Source: Variovorax sp. N23
GTDB taxonomy: Bacteria > Pseudomonadota > Gammaproteobacteria > Burkholderiales > Burkholderiaceae_C
Reading direction: 5' to 3'
NCBI RefSeq assembly: GCF_025486315.1
Contig: NZ_JAOOPY010000005.1
Location: 1 to 64,000, forward strand
DNA length: 64,000 bases
Part shown: positions 51,098-60,560 of the stretch, piece by piece
How positions within the stretch are numbered: the first letter of the stretch is position 1
How the letters are laid out: every line of letters starts with the position of its first letter
The notes under the pieces: model-generated
The model's database searches: none
What the model was told of the DNA's origin: nothing
The model's input: only the letters and a program-made list of their open reading frames with translations
Translations under genes and position numbers: made by a program

Positions 51098-52663
51098 TCA
51101 GCTTTTGAACAGGTCCTTGTGCTGCTCGCGCAAAAGCGCCTTCTGCACCTTTCCCATCGCGTTGCGCGGCAGTTCGGGCACGACGAAACAGCGCTTCGGG
51201 ATCTTGAAATTGGCCAGCCTGGCCTTGAGTTCCGCGACGATGGCGTCGCCGTCGACACGGGCGCCGAGCTTCACGGTGACCACCGCCACGCCGACCTCGC
51301 CGAAGTCCGGGTGCGGCACGCCGACCAGCGCGCTTTCGGCCACGCCGGCCATCTCGTTGATGACGCCCTCGATCTCGGCCGGGTAGACGTTGTAGCCGCC
51401 GCTGATGATCAGGTCCTTGCTGCGGCCGACGATGGTGATGTAGCCCAGCCCGTCGATCTTGCCGACGTCGCCGGTCTTGAAGAAGCCGTCGGCGGTGAAT
51501 TCTTCCTTCGTCTTCTCGGGCATGCGCCAGTAGCCGGCGAACACGTTGGGGCCGTCGACCTCGATGTCGCCGATCTCGTCGGTGCCGGCGTCGCGCGTGT
51601 CGCCGTTCTCGTCGGTGATGCGCACGCGCAGCTGCACGCCCGGCAGCGCGAAGCCCACGGTGCCGCCGCGCCGCTCGCCCTGCACCGGGTTGTAGGGGTT
51701 CGACGTGAGCATGGCGGTTTCGCTCATGCCGTAGCGCTCGAGGATGGTGTGGCCGGTGCGCGCCTGCCATTCATGGAAGGTCTCGATCAGGAGCGGCGCC
51801 GAGCCGGCGATGAAGAGGCGCATGTTCCTGCAGGCCTTCTTCGTGAGGCCCGGTTCGGCCAGCATGCGCACGTAGAGCGTGGGCACGCCCATGAACACCG
51901 TCGCCTCCGGCAACCGCGCGACCACGCGCTTCGGGTCGAACTTGTTCATCCAGATCATCTTGCTGCCGTTGAGCAGCGCGCCGTGGATGGCGACGAACAG
52001 GCCGTGCACGTGGAAGATGGGCAGCGCGTGGATCAGCACGTCGCCCCGGCCGTCAGGCCCTCCGGTGGCCGTCCAGCCCCAGTAGTCCTTCAGAACCTCG
52101 GCGTTCGACAACAGGTTGCGGTGCGTCAGCATCGCGCCCTTGCTGCGGCCGGTGGTGCCGCTGGTGTAGAGGATGGCGGCGAGGTCGTCCTCCCCGCGCT
52201 GCGCCACGGTGTGCCGGTCGCCGCACTGCACGGCCATGTCGAGCAGCGTGCCGGTGCGGTCGTCGTTCAGCGTGAAGACGTGGCGCGTGCCCGCGGCCAG
52301 CGCGATCGGGCCGACCCAGTTGGCATTCGCGCTGCTGCACACCACCACGGCCGGCTCGGCGTTGCCGATGAAGTACTCGATCTCGGCGCCGCGGTAGGCC
52401 GTGTTCAGCGGCAGGAACACATAGCCGGCCCGCAGGGTCGCCAGGTAGAGCATCAGCGCCTCGACCGATTTCTCGACCTGCACCGCGATGCGCGCGCCCT
52501 CTTCCAGGTCGAGGGCGACGAAGAGGTTGGCGATCATCGCGCTGGCGCGGTCGAGGTCGCCCCAGGTGTACAGCAGGCCGTCGTCGGTCTCGACGGCGAC
52601 CGCATCGAGGTCGGCGGGGAAGGCGGCGCGAAGCGCGGCGAAGAGATTGGCGTTCGAGGTCAT
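51098..52663 (-). CDS. matB: Malonyl-CoA synthetase (AMP-forming ligase)
   Basis: A 521-aa ANL-family ligase. The core motifs are ILYTSGTTGRSKGAMLTH near residue 164, ERYGMSETAML near 310 and TGDVGKID. The hinge GRSKDLIISGGYNVYPAEIE follows, and the C-terminal catalytic Lys is in NAMGKVQKALLR. Length and wording agree with MatB, which activates malonate to malonyl-CoA. Malonyl-CoA decarboxylase lies in the same operon. It is the last gene, 17 bp after the hydratase-like gene. Confidence 0.9.
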   Translation of the reverse strand: MTSNANLFAALRAAFPADLDAVAVETDDGLLYTWGDLDRASAMIANLFVALDLEEGARIAVQVEKSVEALMLYLATLRAGYVFLPLNTAYRGAEIEYFIGNAEPAVVVCSSANANWVGPIALAAGTRHVFTLNDDRTGTLLDMAVQCGDRHTVAQRGEDDLAAILYTSGTTGRSKGAMLTHRNLLSNAEVLKDYWGWTATGGPDGRGDVLIHALPIFHVHGLFVAIHGALLNGSKMIWMNKFDPKRVVARLPEATVFMGVPTLYVRMLAEPGLTKKACRNMRLFIAGSAPLLIETFHEWQARTGHTILERYGMSETAMLTSNPYNPVQGERRGGTVGFALPGVQLRVRITDENGDTRDAGTDEIGDIEVDGPNVFAGYWRMPEKTKEEFTADGFFKTGDVGKIDGLGYITIVGRSKDLIISGGYNVYPAEIEGVINEMAGVAESALVGVPHPDFGEVGVAVVTVKLGARVDGDAIVAELKARLANFKIPKRCFVVPELPRNAMGKVQKALLREQHKDLFKS

Positions 52664-52680
52664 CGTTGTCTCGGTATCTG

Positions 52681-53454
52681 TCAGAAATGCGGCGGTCGTT
52701 TGGCCAGGAAGGCGGCGATGCCCTCACGGTGTTCGGAAGCGTCGGCGTAGTCGTAGGCGGTGGGCAGCAAGCCCGCAACCCCCGCCATGGCCTGGGACGT
52801 GAGCGCGGCCAGCACGCGCTTGTTGGCGCGTGCGGCCTCGGGAGCGAGTGCGGCGATGCGACGCGCGTAGGCGATGGCTTCGTCGGCCACCGTGTCGTCG
52901 GACACCACACGCAGCAGGAAGCCGGCGTCGAGCAGCCGACGCGCATCGTGCACGCCGGCGGCCAGCAGCATGTCGCGCGCCAGCACGTCGCCCACGGCGC
53001 GGTGCACCACGGCGGCCTCGCGCGGCGCCATCGGGAAGCCGAGCTTGGCGATCGGCGCGCCGAACCGGGCGGACGCGCCGGCCAGGCGGATGTCGCAGCA
53101 GCTCGCGATCTCGAGGCCGGCGCCCATGCAGGCGCCCTCGATCTGCGCGACGGCGGGCACGCTGCAGTCGAGCATCGCCTGCAGCGCGGCGCCCACCTCG
53201 TCCTCGTGGAAGGTGCGCAGTTCGGCCGGATCGAAACGGAAGGCCGGGTACTCCGAGATGTCGCCGCCCGCGCAGAAGGCACCGCCCTCCCCGCGCACGA
53301 CGATGCATCGCAGTGCGGCGTCGGCGCCGAACGTCTCGAAGGCCGCGCGGAGTTCGCGCCACATCGCGCGCGACATGGCATTCAGCCGCCCCGCGTGCAC
53401 CAGCGTGACGACGGCGATGGCGCCTTCGCGTTCGATCCTGATCTCACCGGCCAT
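52681..53454 (-). CDS. Enoyl-CoA hydratase/isomerase family protein
   Basis: A 257-aa crotonase-fold protein. The oxyanion-hole residues lie in AFCAGGDISEY and IEGACMGAGLEIASCCD. The usual second catalytic Glu region is present as FGAPIAKLGFPM, not the E-x-LG form of true hydratases, so the reaction is uncertain. It sits between the Bug receptor and matB in the malonate operon, where its role is unclear; it may act on a CoA ester derived from a malonate-like substrate. Confidence 0.82.
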   Translation of the reverse strand: MAGEIRIEREGAIAVVTLVHAGRLNAMSRAMWRELRAAFETFGADAALRCIVVRGEGGAFCAGGDISEYPAFRFDPAELRTFHEDEVGAALQAMLDCSVPAVAQIEGACMGAGLEIASCCDIRLAGASARFGAPIAKLGFPMAPREAAVVHRAVGDVLARDMLLAAGVHDARRLLDAGFLLRVVSDDTVADEAIAYARRIAALAPEAARANKRVLAALTSQAMAGVAGLLPTAYDYADASEHREGIAAFLAKRPPHF

Positions 53455-53463
53455 ATGTATCCA

Positions 53464-54450
53464 TCACTCCAGCTTGGCGCCCGAGGCCTTCACGACCGTC
53501 GCCCAGCGCTTGACCTCGGCATTCACGAAGTCGCCGTAGGCGGCCATCGTGACGTTGGGAATGTCCGAGCCGTTGGCGGCCCAGATCGTCTTGAGTTCGT
53601 CGGCGGCCAGGGCCTTCTTCATCTCGTCGACGATTCTCGCCTGCACGTCGGCCGGCGTGCCTTTGGGCGCCCACAGGCCGTACCAGGTCGTCACGGTGTA
53701 GTCGGGCAGGCCGACCTCCGCCGCACAGGGCACGTCGGGAAAGGCCGGGTTGCGCTTGGCGCCGGACATCATCAGCGCCTTGATGCGCCCGCCCTTGATG
53801 TGCGCGGACGACGAGCCCAGGCCGTCGAAGCAGACGTCGACGTTGCCAGAGATCAGGTCCTGCAGCATCGGGCCGGCGCCGCGGTACGGGATGTGCGTGA
53901 TGAAGGTGCCGGTCTGCTGCTTGAACAGCTCGCCCGCCAGATGGTGCGAGGTGCCCGCGCCGGCCGAGCCGTAGTTCATCTTCGCCGGGTTGCGCTTGGC
54001 GTAGGCGATGAATTCCTGGATGGTCGGCTGCGTCACCCGCTTCGGGTTGACCACCACCACCTGCGGCGCATTGGCCAGCAGCATCAGCGGCACGAAGTCC
54101 TTCTGGATGTCGTAGTCGAGCCGGGGGTAGATCGACGGCGCGATCGCATGGTGCACCGCGCCCATGAAGAGCCCGTAGCCGTCGGCCGGCAGCTTCGACG
54201 CGATGCTCGCGCCCAGCGTGCCGCCAGCGCCCCCGCGGTTGTCGATCACCAGCGTCTGGCTGGTGATCTTCGAGAACTGCGCCGAGAGCGGCCGCGCGAA
54301 GGCGTCGGTGCCGCCGCCGGCCGGGAACGGCACGATCAGCGTGACCGGCCTGGACGGCCAGCCGGACTGCGCGCGCGCGCCGCCACCGAGGACGGCGGCC
54401 GCGGCGGCGGCCAGGCGCAGCATGTCGCGCCGCTGGAAAGGGTGGGTCAT
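53464..54450 (-). CDS. Bug-family (TctC-like) periplasmic solute-binding protein
   Basis: A 328-aa extracytoplasmic receptor. A Tat-like start (RRDMLRLAAAAAAVLGGG, then ARAQ) precedes VTLIVPFPAGGGTDAFARP, the Bug carboxylate-binding loop, and NRGGAGGTLGA. GSAGAGTSHHLAGELF and IPYRGAGPMLQDLISG follow. Bug proteins bind small carboxylates; malonate or a related acid is the best guess from the operon. No TctA/TctB membrane subunits are present, as is common for orphan Bug genes. Confidence 0.9.
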   Translation of the reverse strand: MTHPFQRRDMLRLAAAAAAVLGGGARAQSGWPSRPVTLIVPFPAGGGTDAFARPLSAQFSKITSQTLVIDNRGGAGGTLGASIASKLPADGYGLFMGAVHHAIAPSIYPRLDYDIQKDFVPLMLLANAPQVVVVNPKRVTQPTIQEFIAYAKRNPAKMNYGSAGAGTSHHLAGELFKQQTGTFITHIPYRGAGPMLQDLISGNVDVCFDGLGSSSAHIKGGRIKALMMSGAKRNPAFPDVPCAAEVGLPDYTVTTWYGLWAPKGTPADVQARIVDEMKKALAADELKTIWAANGSDIPNVTMAAYGDFVNAEVKRWATVVKASGAKLE

Positions 54451-54533
54451 GGATGTGTCTCCTGTCTTGTTGGAATCGCTGCGCACCGGGGCCTTCGGTG
54501 CAGGTTCGGCCCTTGGGGAAAAGGGATGTCGGG

Positions 54534-56015
54534 TCAGCCCTTGAGGAACAGGGCGTCGATGTCGCCCGACACCGCCACTTTGCCCTGTGCGAGCAAGGCG
54601 CGGTGCTTGTCGAGCCGCTTGAGATCGTAAAGATAGTTGACCATGAGCCCGTAGGACTGCTTCAACCCCTTGGGCGAGGGGTCTCCGGCCCAGTTCAGGC
54701 GTTCGACGCGGGCGCCGTTGCCCAGGTGGAAGCGCGCCACCGGGTCGACCGGCTTGCCCTCGACCGTGGCGCGGCCCAGGTACTCGGCGGCGCACTGCAT
54801 CAGCGTCTGCCGCACCGGCGACTTGGGATCGAGCGCGAGCGCCTGGTCGGCCGCGGCCAGCAGGCGGTCCGGCGTGGGCGGCAGCGAGCCGAGCGCGCGG
54901 CCGAGTTCGGCGGCGCGTTTGTCGTCCAGCCGCAGCAGCACCTCGGCCGCATGCTTGCCGAGCCATTGCCGGAAGCCCGGGATCGGAGACAGCGTCGCGA
55001 AGACCTTGAGCTTCGGGAACTCGGCCTGCAGCGTCTCGACCACGCGCTTGATGAGCGAATCGCCGAAGCTCACGCCACGCAGTCCGGTCTGTGTGTTGCT
55101 GATCGAATAGAAGATCGCGGTCGTCGCCTTGGCGGCGGTGGCCAGGGCCGCGGCCTCGTCGAGCAGCGGCACGATGCCGTCGCTGATGTGGTCGACCAGC
55201 GCGACCTCCACGAAGATCAGCGGCACGTCGGGCAGCCGAGGGTGGAAGAAGCCGTAGCAGCGCCGGTCGCTGTCGAGCCGGTTCTTCACGTCGGCCCAGC
55301 TCTTGATGTCGTGCACCGCCTCGTACTGGATCAGCTTCTCGATCAGCGAGGCGGGCGAATCCCAGCTGATGCGGCGCAGGTCGAGGAAGGCCACGTCGAA
55401 CCAGGTGGAGAACAGGTGTTCCAGCTCGGCGTCCAGCGGCACGAAGCGGCGCTCGCCCTTCATCTGCGGCAGCAGTTCGGCGCGCAGGTCGAGCAGGAAA
55501 CGCATGCCCTCGGGGTCGATGGTGAAGCGCTGCAGCAGCCGGGCCCGCGGCGACGCGAGCGCACGGCGCAGATGCACCTCGGCCTGCCCTTCGTCGGCGG
55601 TGCCGACGGCGGCCTCGTGGCGCGCCCGCGCGCTGCTGAGCTTCTTGCCGTCGGGCGCGAAACGCTCGCTGATCAGCAGCCACACGTCGCGCCGCTCGGC
55701 CGCGTCGAGCTCGGCGTACCAGTGCATCACCTCGCCGGCGCGGCGGCCGGCCTCGACCTCGCTGACGCGGGCGTCGACCACCGCCTGCAGGTCGGTCAGC
55801 GCACGACGCAGGGCGCGTGGCGCCATCGCCTCGCCGTGGCGGCGCAGGGTGGCGTCGAGCCGTTCGTTCAGGGAGCGCGGCGGCAGTTCCGCCTTGGCCT
55901 TCTTCCTCGGTGCAGTCTCGACAGCGGCGGTGGCGGCCGTGGCGGCGGTGTCCTTGGCGGCGGCCGGGGTACGCAGGCGCGAGACGCTGCGCGAGATCCA
56001 GGTGGAAGCGTTCAT
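54534..56015 (-). CDS. matA: Malonyl-CoA decarboxylase
   Basis: A 493-aa enzyme converting malonyl-CoA to acetyl-CoA and carbon dioxide. An Ala/Lys-rich N-terminus precedes the helical MCD N-domain (about 70-190) and the GNAT-like catalytic domain. Key segments are VHDIKSWADVKNRLD, CYGFFHPRLPDVPLIFVEVAL (read in part), FYSISNTQTGLRGVSFG and the C-terminal ARFHLGNGARVERLNW with the catalytic His. Its ATG overlaps the GntR stop (ATGA), coupling enzyme to regulator. Confidence 0.94.
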   Translation of the reverse strand: MNASTWISRSVSRLRTPAAAKDTAATAATAAVETAPRKKAKAELPPRSLNERLDATLRRHGEAMAPRALRRALTDLQAVVDARVSEVEAGRRAGEVMHWYAELDAAERRDVWLLISERFAPDGKKLSSARARHEAAVGTADEGQAEVHLRRALASPRARLLQRFTIDPEGMRFLLDLRAELLPQMKGERRFVPLDAELEHLFSTWFDVAFLDLRRISWDSPASLIEKLIQYEAVHDIKSWADVKNRLDSDRRCYGFFHPRLPDVPLIFVEVALVDHISDGIVPLLDEAAALATAAKATTAIFYSISNTQTGLRGVSFGDSLIKRVVETLQAEFPKLKVFATLSPIPGFRQWLGKHAAEVLLRLDDKRAAELGRALGSLPPTPDRLLAAADQALALDPKSPVRQTLMQCAAEYLGRATVEGKPVDPVARFHLGNGARVERLNWAGDPSPKGLKQSYGLMVNYLYDLKRLDKHRALLAQGKVAVSGDIDALFLKG

Positions 56016-56680
56016 GAAACGAGCCTCGATTTCTGTTGGAGCGCCACGGCGCGCAAGGCTTCGCGCTGGCGATGGAGGTGGGTGCGCATGGCGGCCTCGG
56101 CGCCGTCGCTGTCGTGCGCCTTCAGCGCGGCGAACACGGCCAGGTGCTCGGCCAGGCTCTGCTCAAGCCGGCCGGGCGCCTTCAGCTGCTGCAGGCGCGC
56201 GAGCTTCAGGATCTTGCGCAGGTCGCCGATCGTCTGCGCCAGCCAGCGGTTGTCGGCCAGCGTGATGATCGCCTCGTGGATGGCGAAGTTGGTGGCGTAG
56301 TAGGCGTTGATGCGGTGCGCCTTGGCGTGCGCCTCGAGCTGCGCGTGCAGCGTGGCCAGCGCCTCGATGTCGGCGTCGCTCGCGTTGCGCGCGGCTTCCC
56401 AGGCGCAGCGCCCTTCCAGCAGCGCGATGACGGGAAAGATCTCGTCGAGGTCGCGCTGCGTGACCTCGGCCACGAAGCAGCCCCGGCGTGGCTCGTGGCG
56501 CAGCAGCCCTTCGGCGGTGAGCACCTTGAGCGCCTCGCGCAAGGGCGTTCGCGAGATTTCCAGCCGCTCGCACAGCGCGGCTTCGTCCAGGAAGCTGCCA
56601 GGCGTGAGCGACCCCGCGAAGATCTGCTCCCGCAAGGTGGCGGCCACTTGGTCGTGCAACGAATTCGGGACGAGGCGCAT
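56012..56680 (-). CDS. matR: GntR-family (FCD) regulator of the malonate operon
   Basis: A 222-aa protein with an N-terminal winged HTH (LHDQVAATLREQIFAG, ISRTPLREALKVL) and a C-terminal all-helical FCD ligand domain containing the metal-binding His pattern (NFAIHEAI, HLAVFAALKAHD, MRTHL). ATG 56680 is preferred because GGAG lies just upstream; an ATG at 56707 has no ribosome site. As first gene of the operon it resembles MatR of Rhizobium, a malonate-responsive regulator. A palindrome lies 61 bp upstream. Confidence 0.87.
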   Translation of the reverse strand: MRLVPNSLHDQVAATLREQIFAGSLTPGSFLDEAALCERLEISRTPLREALKVLTAEGLLRHEPRRGCFVAEVTQRDLDEIFPVIALLEGRCAWEAARNASDADIEALATLHAQLEAHAKAHRINAYYATNFAIHEAIITLADNRWLAQTIGDLRKILKLARLQQLKAPGRLEQSLAEHLAVFAALKAHDSDGAEAAMRTHLHRQREALRAVALQQKSRLVS

Positions 56681-56740
56681 GACGGCTCCGGTCGGACCTT
56701 GGGGCATTGGACGGCGGCCAGACCATCGGCGCCTGGCTCC

Positions 56741-56768
56741 GTAATTTCAGGTAATTACGGATAATTAT
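56741..56768. promoter_or_regulatory. AT-rich palindromic operator candidate for the malonate operon
   Basis: GTAATT-N6-AATTAC (56741-56758) is a perfect palindrome followed by a second TAATTA (56762-56767). It is the most AT-rich patch in this GC-rich neighbourhood and lies 61 bp upstream of the GntR start. FCD-type GntR proteins bind such short palindromes. Confidence 0.6.
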
Positions 56769-57161
56769 GGGCAAGGCGCCCCGGACCGACAAGGGCGGGA
56801 AGGAGCGGATAAACCCGCTGTCGGCGTGGTCGAGCCCGGCGCCGTGTGTGGCCGGAAAGCACGCAAAAGAAGGCTCGCGCCAGGCGGGCCCGAAGGGTGG
56901 GTGCTTGATGCCCACCCTGGAGAAACCGAGTTCAGGCCCGCCGAAGCAAGAAGCAGGGGGTATTTTTCACAGCTGCGCATTGTCACGTCGAGGCGCGGCA
57001 CCCTTCCTCGGTGGCCCCGTCGACACTGCATCAGCGCATCGGCATACCGAAATACCGATTCGTCACAACAACTTAGAAAGAATGTTGTACATTCCGCTTT
57101 AAGAGGGAACACTTAAGTTCGCGCTGCGGACAGATGGCGCGGATTTCCACGGAGGACAGGA
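56769..57161. other. 393-bp intergenic stretch
   Basis: No gene is supported here. It contains a hairpin AGGGTGGG-N9-CCCACCCT (56894-56918) without a T-run, and an AT-rich segment with the palindrome at 57080. Open frames crossing it on both strands lack coding character. Confidence 0.6.
57080..57094. promoter_or_regulatory. 15-bp palindrome upstream of a small gene
   Basis: GAATGT-N3-ACATTC is a perfect inverted repeat 68 bp upstream of the small gene at 57162, within a locally AT-rich stretch. It may be an operator for an unidentified regulator. Confidence 0.4.
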
Positions 57162-57356
57162 ATGTTCAATGGTTCGACGGTGGCGTCTCAAGATGCGGCG
57201 CGTTGGTATGAGTTGACGGACCAATACGCGGCGGCCGTGGTGGCGGTGCAGCGAGGCGACGCCGCAGCGCGAGTGCGGATGTTGGCCATGTATGCCGAAC
57301 TCAAGCGCTTTGCGCAGAGCCAGGGGCAACCCTTTCCGAGAGGTATCGGGACCTGA
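57162..57356 (+). CDS. Small hypothetical protein with strong ribosome site
   Basis: A 64-aa soluble protein, mostly helical (RWYELTDQYAAAVVAVQRGD, VRMLAMYAELKRFAQSQG, in parts). The ribosome site GGAGGACAGG precedes ATG 57162 at good spacing, making this a convincing gene despite its size. No family is recognised. It ends about 80 bp before the pseudouridine synthase gene and may share its transcript. Confidence 0.62.
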   Translation: MFNGSTVASQDAARWYELTDQYAAAVVAVQRGDAAARVRMLAMYAELKRFAQSQGQPFPRGIGT

Positions 57357-57434
57357 CGAGGTCGCTTCGCGCTCGCTGCCGGGCGCGATCGCCCTGCGCC
57401 CCAGGCAGCACGCCACCGGTACATTCGGGGCATC

Positions 57435-58379
57435 GTGCGCCGCTCCCCATCTCCGCCCTTTCCACCCTCTCCGCGCCCTTCGCCCTCCCCACCGCCCTTG
57501 CCCACCCGCGATGGCGTCGGCCCCAGCACCGTCGGATTGCCGGCCGGCCACTGGCCGACCATGCTCGACTTCTTCGTCGAGCGCTTCCCGGCCGTGACCG
57601 AAGCGTCGTGGCGCGACCGCATGGATGCGGGCGACGTGGTCGACGACGCCGGCCACCCGATCCGGCCCGACGCGCCGTACCGCGGCCATCAGCGCCTCTA
57701 CTACTACCGCACGCTCACCAACGAACCGCGCATCCCGTACGAAGCGCAGGTGCTGTTCCAGGACGCGCACCTGCTCGTCGCCGACAAGCCGCACTTCCTG
57801 CCCGTCACGCCCGGCGGCCAGTACGTGCAGGAAACCCTGCTGGTGCGCCTCAAACGCCAGTTGGGCATCGACACGCTGGTGCCGGTGCACCGCATCGACC
57901 GCAGCACCGCCGGCCTGGTGCTCTTCAGCCTCGATCCCGCGACACGGGGGGCCTACCAGGCGCTCTTCGCGGAGCGCCGCGTCGAGAAGTCGTACGAGGC
58001 GGTCGTGCACTGGCCGGCGGGGCACACGCTGACCCCCGTCTACCGCAGCCGCCTCGAAAGCATCAAGGGCAAGATGCCGGTGTGGGAAGCGCCCGGCGAG
58101 CCGAACTCGGAAACGCGCTTCGAGCTGGTGGAAATGCTGGGCGCCGACCGCGCGCGGCTGCGCCTGTCGCCGGTGACCGGCCGCACGCACCAGTTGCGCG
58201 TGCACTGCGCCGCGCTGGGCATGCCCATCGTCAACGACCCGATCTACCCGACGTGGCTGCCGGTCGGCAGCGAGCGCTTCGACCAGCCGCTGCAACTGCT
58301 CGCCAAGACGCTGGAATTCACCGATCCGCTGAGCGGCGCGGCACGCCGCTTCGCGTCGGGGCTGCGGCTGACAGGCTGA
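57435..58379 (+). CDS. RluA-family pseudouridine synthase
   Basis: A 314-aa RNA-modifying enzyme. The catalytic Asp lies in PVHRIDRSTAGLVLF near residue 155, preceded by LLVADKPHFLPVTPGG. The later TGRTHQLRVHCAALG motif is typical of the family. The first 25 residues are a Pro/Ser-rich leader; the GTG at 57435 is the only plausible start in frame before the conserved RDGVGPS segment. It lacks the S4 domain of RluC/RluD, resembling the TruC/RluA group. The target RNA position cannot be read from sequence. Confidence 0.88.
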   Translation: MRRSPSPPFPPSPRPSPSPPPLPTRDGVGPSTVGLPAGHWPTMLDFFVERFPAVTEASWRDRMDAGDVVDDAGHPIRPDAPYRGHQRLYYYRTLTNEPRIPYEAQVLFQDAHLLVADKPHFLPVTPGGQYVQETLLVRLKRQLGIDTLVPVHRIDRSTAGLVLFSLDPATRGAYQALFAERRVEKSYEAVVHWPAGHTLTPVYRSRLESIKGKMPVWEAPGEPNSETRFELVEMLGADRARLRLSPVTGRTHQLRVHCAALGMPIVNDPIYPTWLPVGSERFDQPLQLLAKTLEFTDPLSGAARRFASGLRLTG

Positions 58380-58454
58380 ACGGGCCGGGGCCGGACGCCG
58401 TTCTTTTCACCGGCGGCGTCCACCCATCGGACCGACTGCGCCAGAATCGGCCGG

Positions 58455-58685
58455 ATGAACCGAGCTCACGCCTTCTCCTTCCTCCCTCTTCTACGCGTCC
58501 TGCCGCTCGCCTGCGTTCTCGCCGGCTGCGGCACGCCGGCTTACGAAGTCGTCACCTACCCCAATGGCGCGACACGCACGCCGAGCACGGCCGATGCCGT
58601 GGGCTATTGCACGCAGAAAGGCCTGACGGCACAGATCCTGGAGCGGGCGCCTGGACAGACCGGCGTCATGTTCCGCTGCATCTGA
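58455..58685 (+). CDS. Small lipoprotein
   Basis: A 76-aa protein with a signal peptide ending in LAGC (Cys25) and a short mature region (YEVVTYPNG, GYCTQKGLTAQIL, MFRCI) that contains two more Cys, possibly disulfide-bonded. No family is recognised. It lies between the pseudouridine synthase gene and the convergent lgt gene. Confidence 0.7.
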   Translation: MNRAHAFSFLPLLRVLPLACVLAGCGTPAYEVVTYPNGATRTPSTADAVGYCTQKGLTAQILERAPGQTGVMFRCI

Positions 58686-58722
58686 CCGGGTTTCTCCGAG
58701 CGGGTATCAGAGACTCGGCCTC

Positions 58723-59535
58723 TCAGGCCGCGCGCTGCTTCGGCGCCGTGGCGTAGAGCCAGAGCCCGAAGGCGATCATCGGCACGCACAGCCACTGGCC
58801 CATGCTCATGTTGAGCGCCAGCAGGCCGAGGAAGTCGTCGGGCTCGCGGAAGTACTCGGCGATGAAGCGCATCGCGCCGTAGCCGATCAGGAACACGGCC
58901 GACACGCGGCGCTCGAGGCGTTCCTTGCGGGCGTAGAGCCAGAGGATGACGAAGAGCAGCAGCCCTTCGAGCAGGAACTGGTAGACCTGCGACGGGTGCC
59001 GCGGCAGCATCGAGCCGCTCTGCGGGAACACCATGCCCCAGGGCAGGTCGGGGCTGCTGAACCGGCCCCACAGCTCGCCGTTGATGAAATTGCCCACGCG
59101 CCCGGCGGCCAGGCCGGTCGGCACGCAGGGCGCGACGAAGTCCATCACCTGCCAGAAGGGGCGCGCGCGCGACTTCGCGAACCACACCATCGAGCCGATC
59201 ACGCCCAGCAGCCCGCCGTGGAAACTCATGCCGCCCTGCCAGACCATGAAGATCTCCAGCGGGTGCGTCAGGTAGTAGCCCGGCTTGTAGAACATGCAGT
59301 AGCCCAGCCGCCCGCCGACGATCACGCCGAGCACGCCGAGGAAGAGGATGTCCTCCACGTCCTTGCGGCTCCACACGCCCCGCGCAGCGAGCGACCGGTA
59401 CGGCTCGTGGCCCAGCCGCCGGGTGCCGAGGAAGAAGAACAGCCCGAAGGCGGCGAGGTAGGTCAGGCCGTACCAGTGGATGGCCAGGGGCCCGATCTGG
59501 AGCGCGATCGGGTCGATGTGGGGATACATGAGCAT
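58723..59535 (-). CDS. lgt: Prolipoprotein diacylglyceryl transferase
   Basis: A 270-aa membrane enzyme adding diacylglycerol to the lipobox Cys of prolipoproteins, many of which are encoded in this window. Typical segments are [12 protein letters not shown] near residue 20, [21 protein letters not shown] with an essential His, and the family signature [19 protein letters not shown] 59535 and 59529 are both possible. It is convergent with the small lipoprotein gene; the LysR gene ends 13 bp upstream on the same strand. Confidence 0.96.
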   Translation of the reverse strand: MLMYPHIDPIALQIGPLAIHWYGLTYLAAFGLFFFLGTRRLGHEPYRSLAARGVWSRKDVEDILFLGVLGVIVGGRLGYCMFYKPGYYLTHPLEIFMVWQGGMSFHGGLLGVIGSMVWFAKSRARPFWQVMDFVAPCVPTGLAAGRVGNFINGELWGRFSSPDLPWGMVFPQSGSMLPRHPSQVYQFLLEGLLLFVILWLYARKERLERRVSAVFLIGYGAMRFIAEYFREPDDFLGLLALNMSMGQWLCVPMIAFGLWLYATAPKQRAA

Positions 59536-59548
59536 GCGGCGATTGTGC

Positions 59549-60514
59549 CTATGCCGTGTGCAGCCGCGGCGACACCGGGGCGCGCCCTCGCTCCGCCACG
59601 AAGTGGACGAAGCGCGCCAGCGCGGCGTTGTCGGCCGATGCGGGCCAGACCAGGCTGGTCTCGCAGCGCGGCAGCGCCACCGCCTTCTGCCGGCGACCGG
59701 GCGCCGCGAACGCATCGGCCGCGCGGTAGACCACGCCGGCACGCCGGAACTGCGTCACGCTTTCCGGCACCCAGGCCACACCGAGCCCGCCCCAGACGAG
59801 GTTGACGATGGTCTGCATCTGGATCGCCTCCTGCGCCACGGCCGGCGTCCGGCCCGCCGCGTGGTACAGGCCGAGGATGGCGTCGTGCAGGGAGGGCACG
59901 ATGCGGCGCGGGAACATCACCAGCGGCTCGGCCAGCACCTCGGCCAGCGCCAGGCGCTCGGCCCGCGCGAGCGGGTGGCGGGCCGGGAGCGCCAGCACCA
60001 GCGGCTCGTCGGCGACGGCCAGGCGCTCCAGGCCCGGCGGCGCGAAACCCGGCGAATGCAGCATCAGGCCGGCATCGATCTCGCCGCGCGCGAAGCCTTG
60101 GAGCTGCACGTCGCCGGTGGCCTCGACCAGTTCCAGCGCCACCTCCGGGCACACGGTACGGAACTCGCGCACCCAGACGGGCAGTTGCTCGAAGCCGATG
60201 GTCGAGACGAAGGCCAGGCGCACCCGCCCGACCTCCCCCGCCGCCGCCGCCCGGGCCCGGGCCGGCAGCGCCTGCGCGCGCTCGAGCATGTCGCGCACGT
60301 CGGGCAGCAGCGCCTCGCCCGCCGGGGTGAGCGCCACGCGGCGGCGGGTGCGGTCGAACAGCACGATGCCGAGCGTCTTCTCCAACTGCGCGATCGCCTG
60401 GGTGACCGGCGGCTGCGTCATGTGCAGGCGCTGGGCGGCGCGGCCGAAGTGCAGCTCCTCGGCCACTGCCACGAACTGGCGCCAGGCGCGCAGGTCGATG
60501 AGCGTTTCTTTCAT
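59549..60514 (-). CDS. LysR-type regulator divergent from ilvD
   Basis: A 321-aa LysR protein with HTH at residues 8-65 ([35 protein letters not shown], separated) and an effector domain with [20 protein letters not shown]. This HFGRAAQRL subgroup often controls aromatic or organic-acid catabolism. It is divergent from ilvD across a 102-bp gap with a palindrome, but need not control ilvD. ATG 60514 has AAAGAAACGC context and a fair ribosome site upstream. Confidence 0.9.
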   Translation of the reverse strand: MKETLIDLRAWRQFVAVAEELHFGRAAQRLHMTQPPVTQAIAQLEKTLGIVLFDRTRRRVALTPAGEALLPDVRDMLERAQALPARARAAAAGEVGRVRLAFVSTIGFEQLPVWVREFRTVCPEVALELVEATGDVQLQGFARGEIDAGLMLHSPGFAPPGLERLAVADEPLVLALPARHPLARAERLALAEVLAEPLVMFPRRIVPSLHDAILGLYHAAGRTPAVAQEAIQMQTIVNLVWGGLGVAWVPESVTQFRRAGVVYRAADAFAAPGRRQKAVALPRCETSLVWPASADNAALARFVHFVAERGRAPVSPRLHTA

Positions 60515-60546
60515 AGGCCGAGCATATCAATCGACCGCTAAAAATG

Positions 60547-60560
60547 GATTGGAACCAATC
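60547..60560. promoter_or_regulatory. Palindrome between a LysR gene and ilvD
   Basis: GATTGG-N2-CCAATC is a perfect inverted repeat in the divergent gap, followed by a further AATC. It could be part of the LysR binding site. No clear -35/-10 pair was identified for ilvD. Confidence 0.45.

Noticed and set aside
56894..56918. Hairpin AGGGTGGG-N9-CCCACCCT as a terminator
   Set aside because: No T-run on either side and no gene ends near it.
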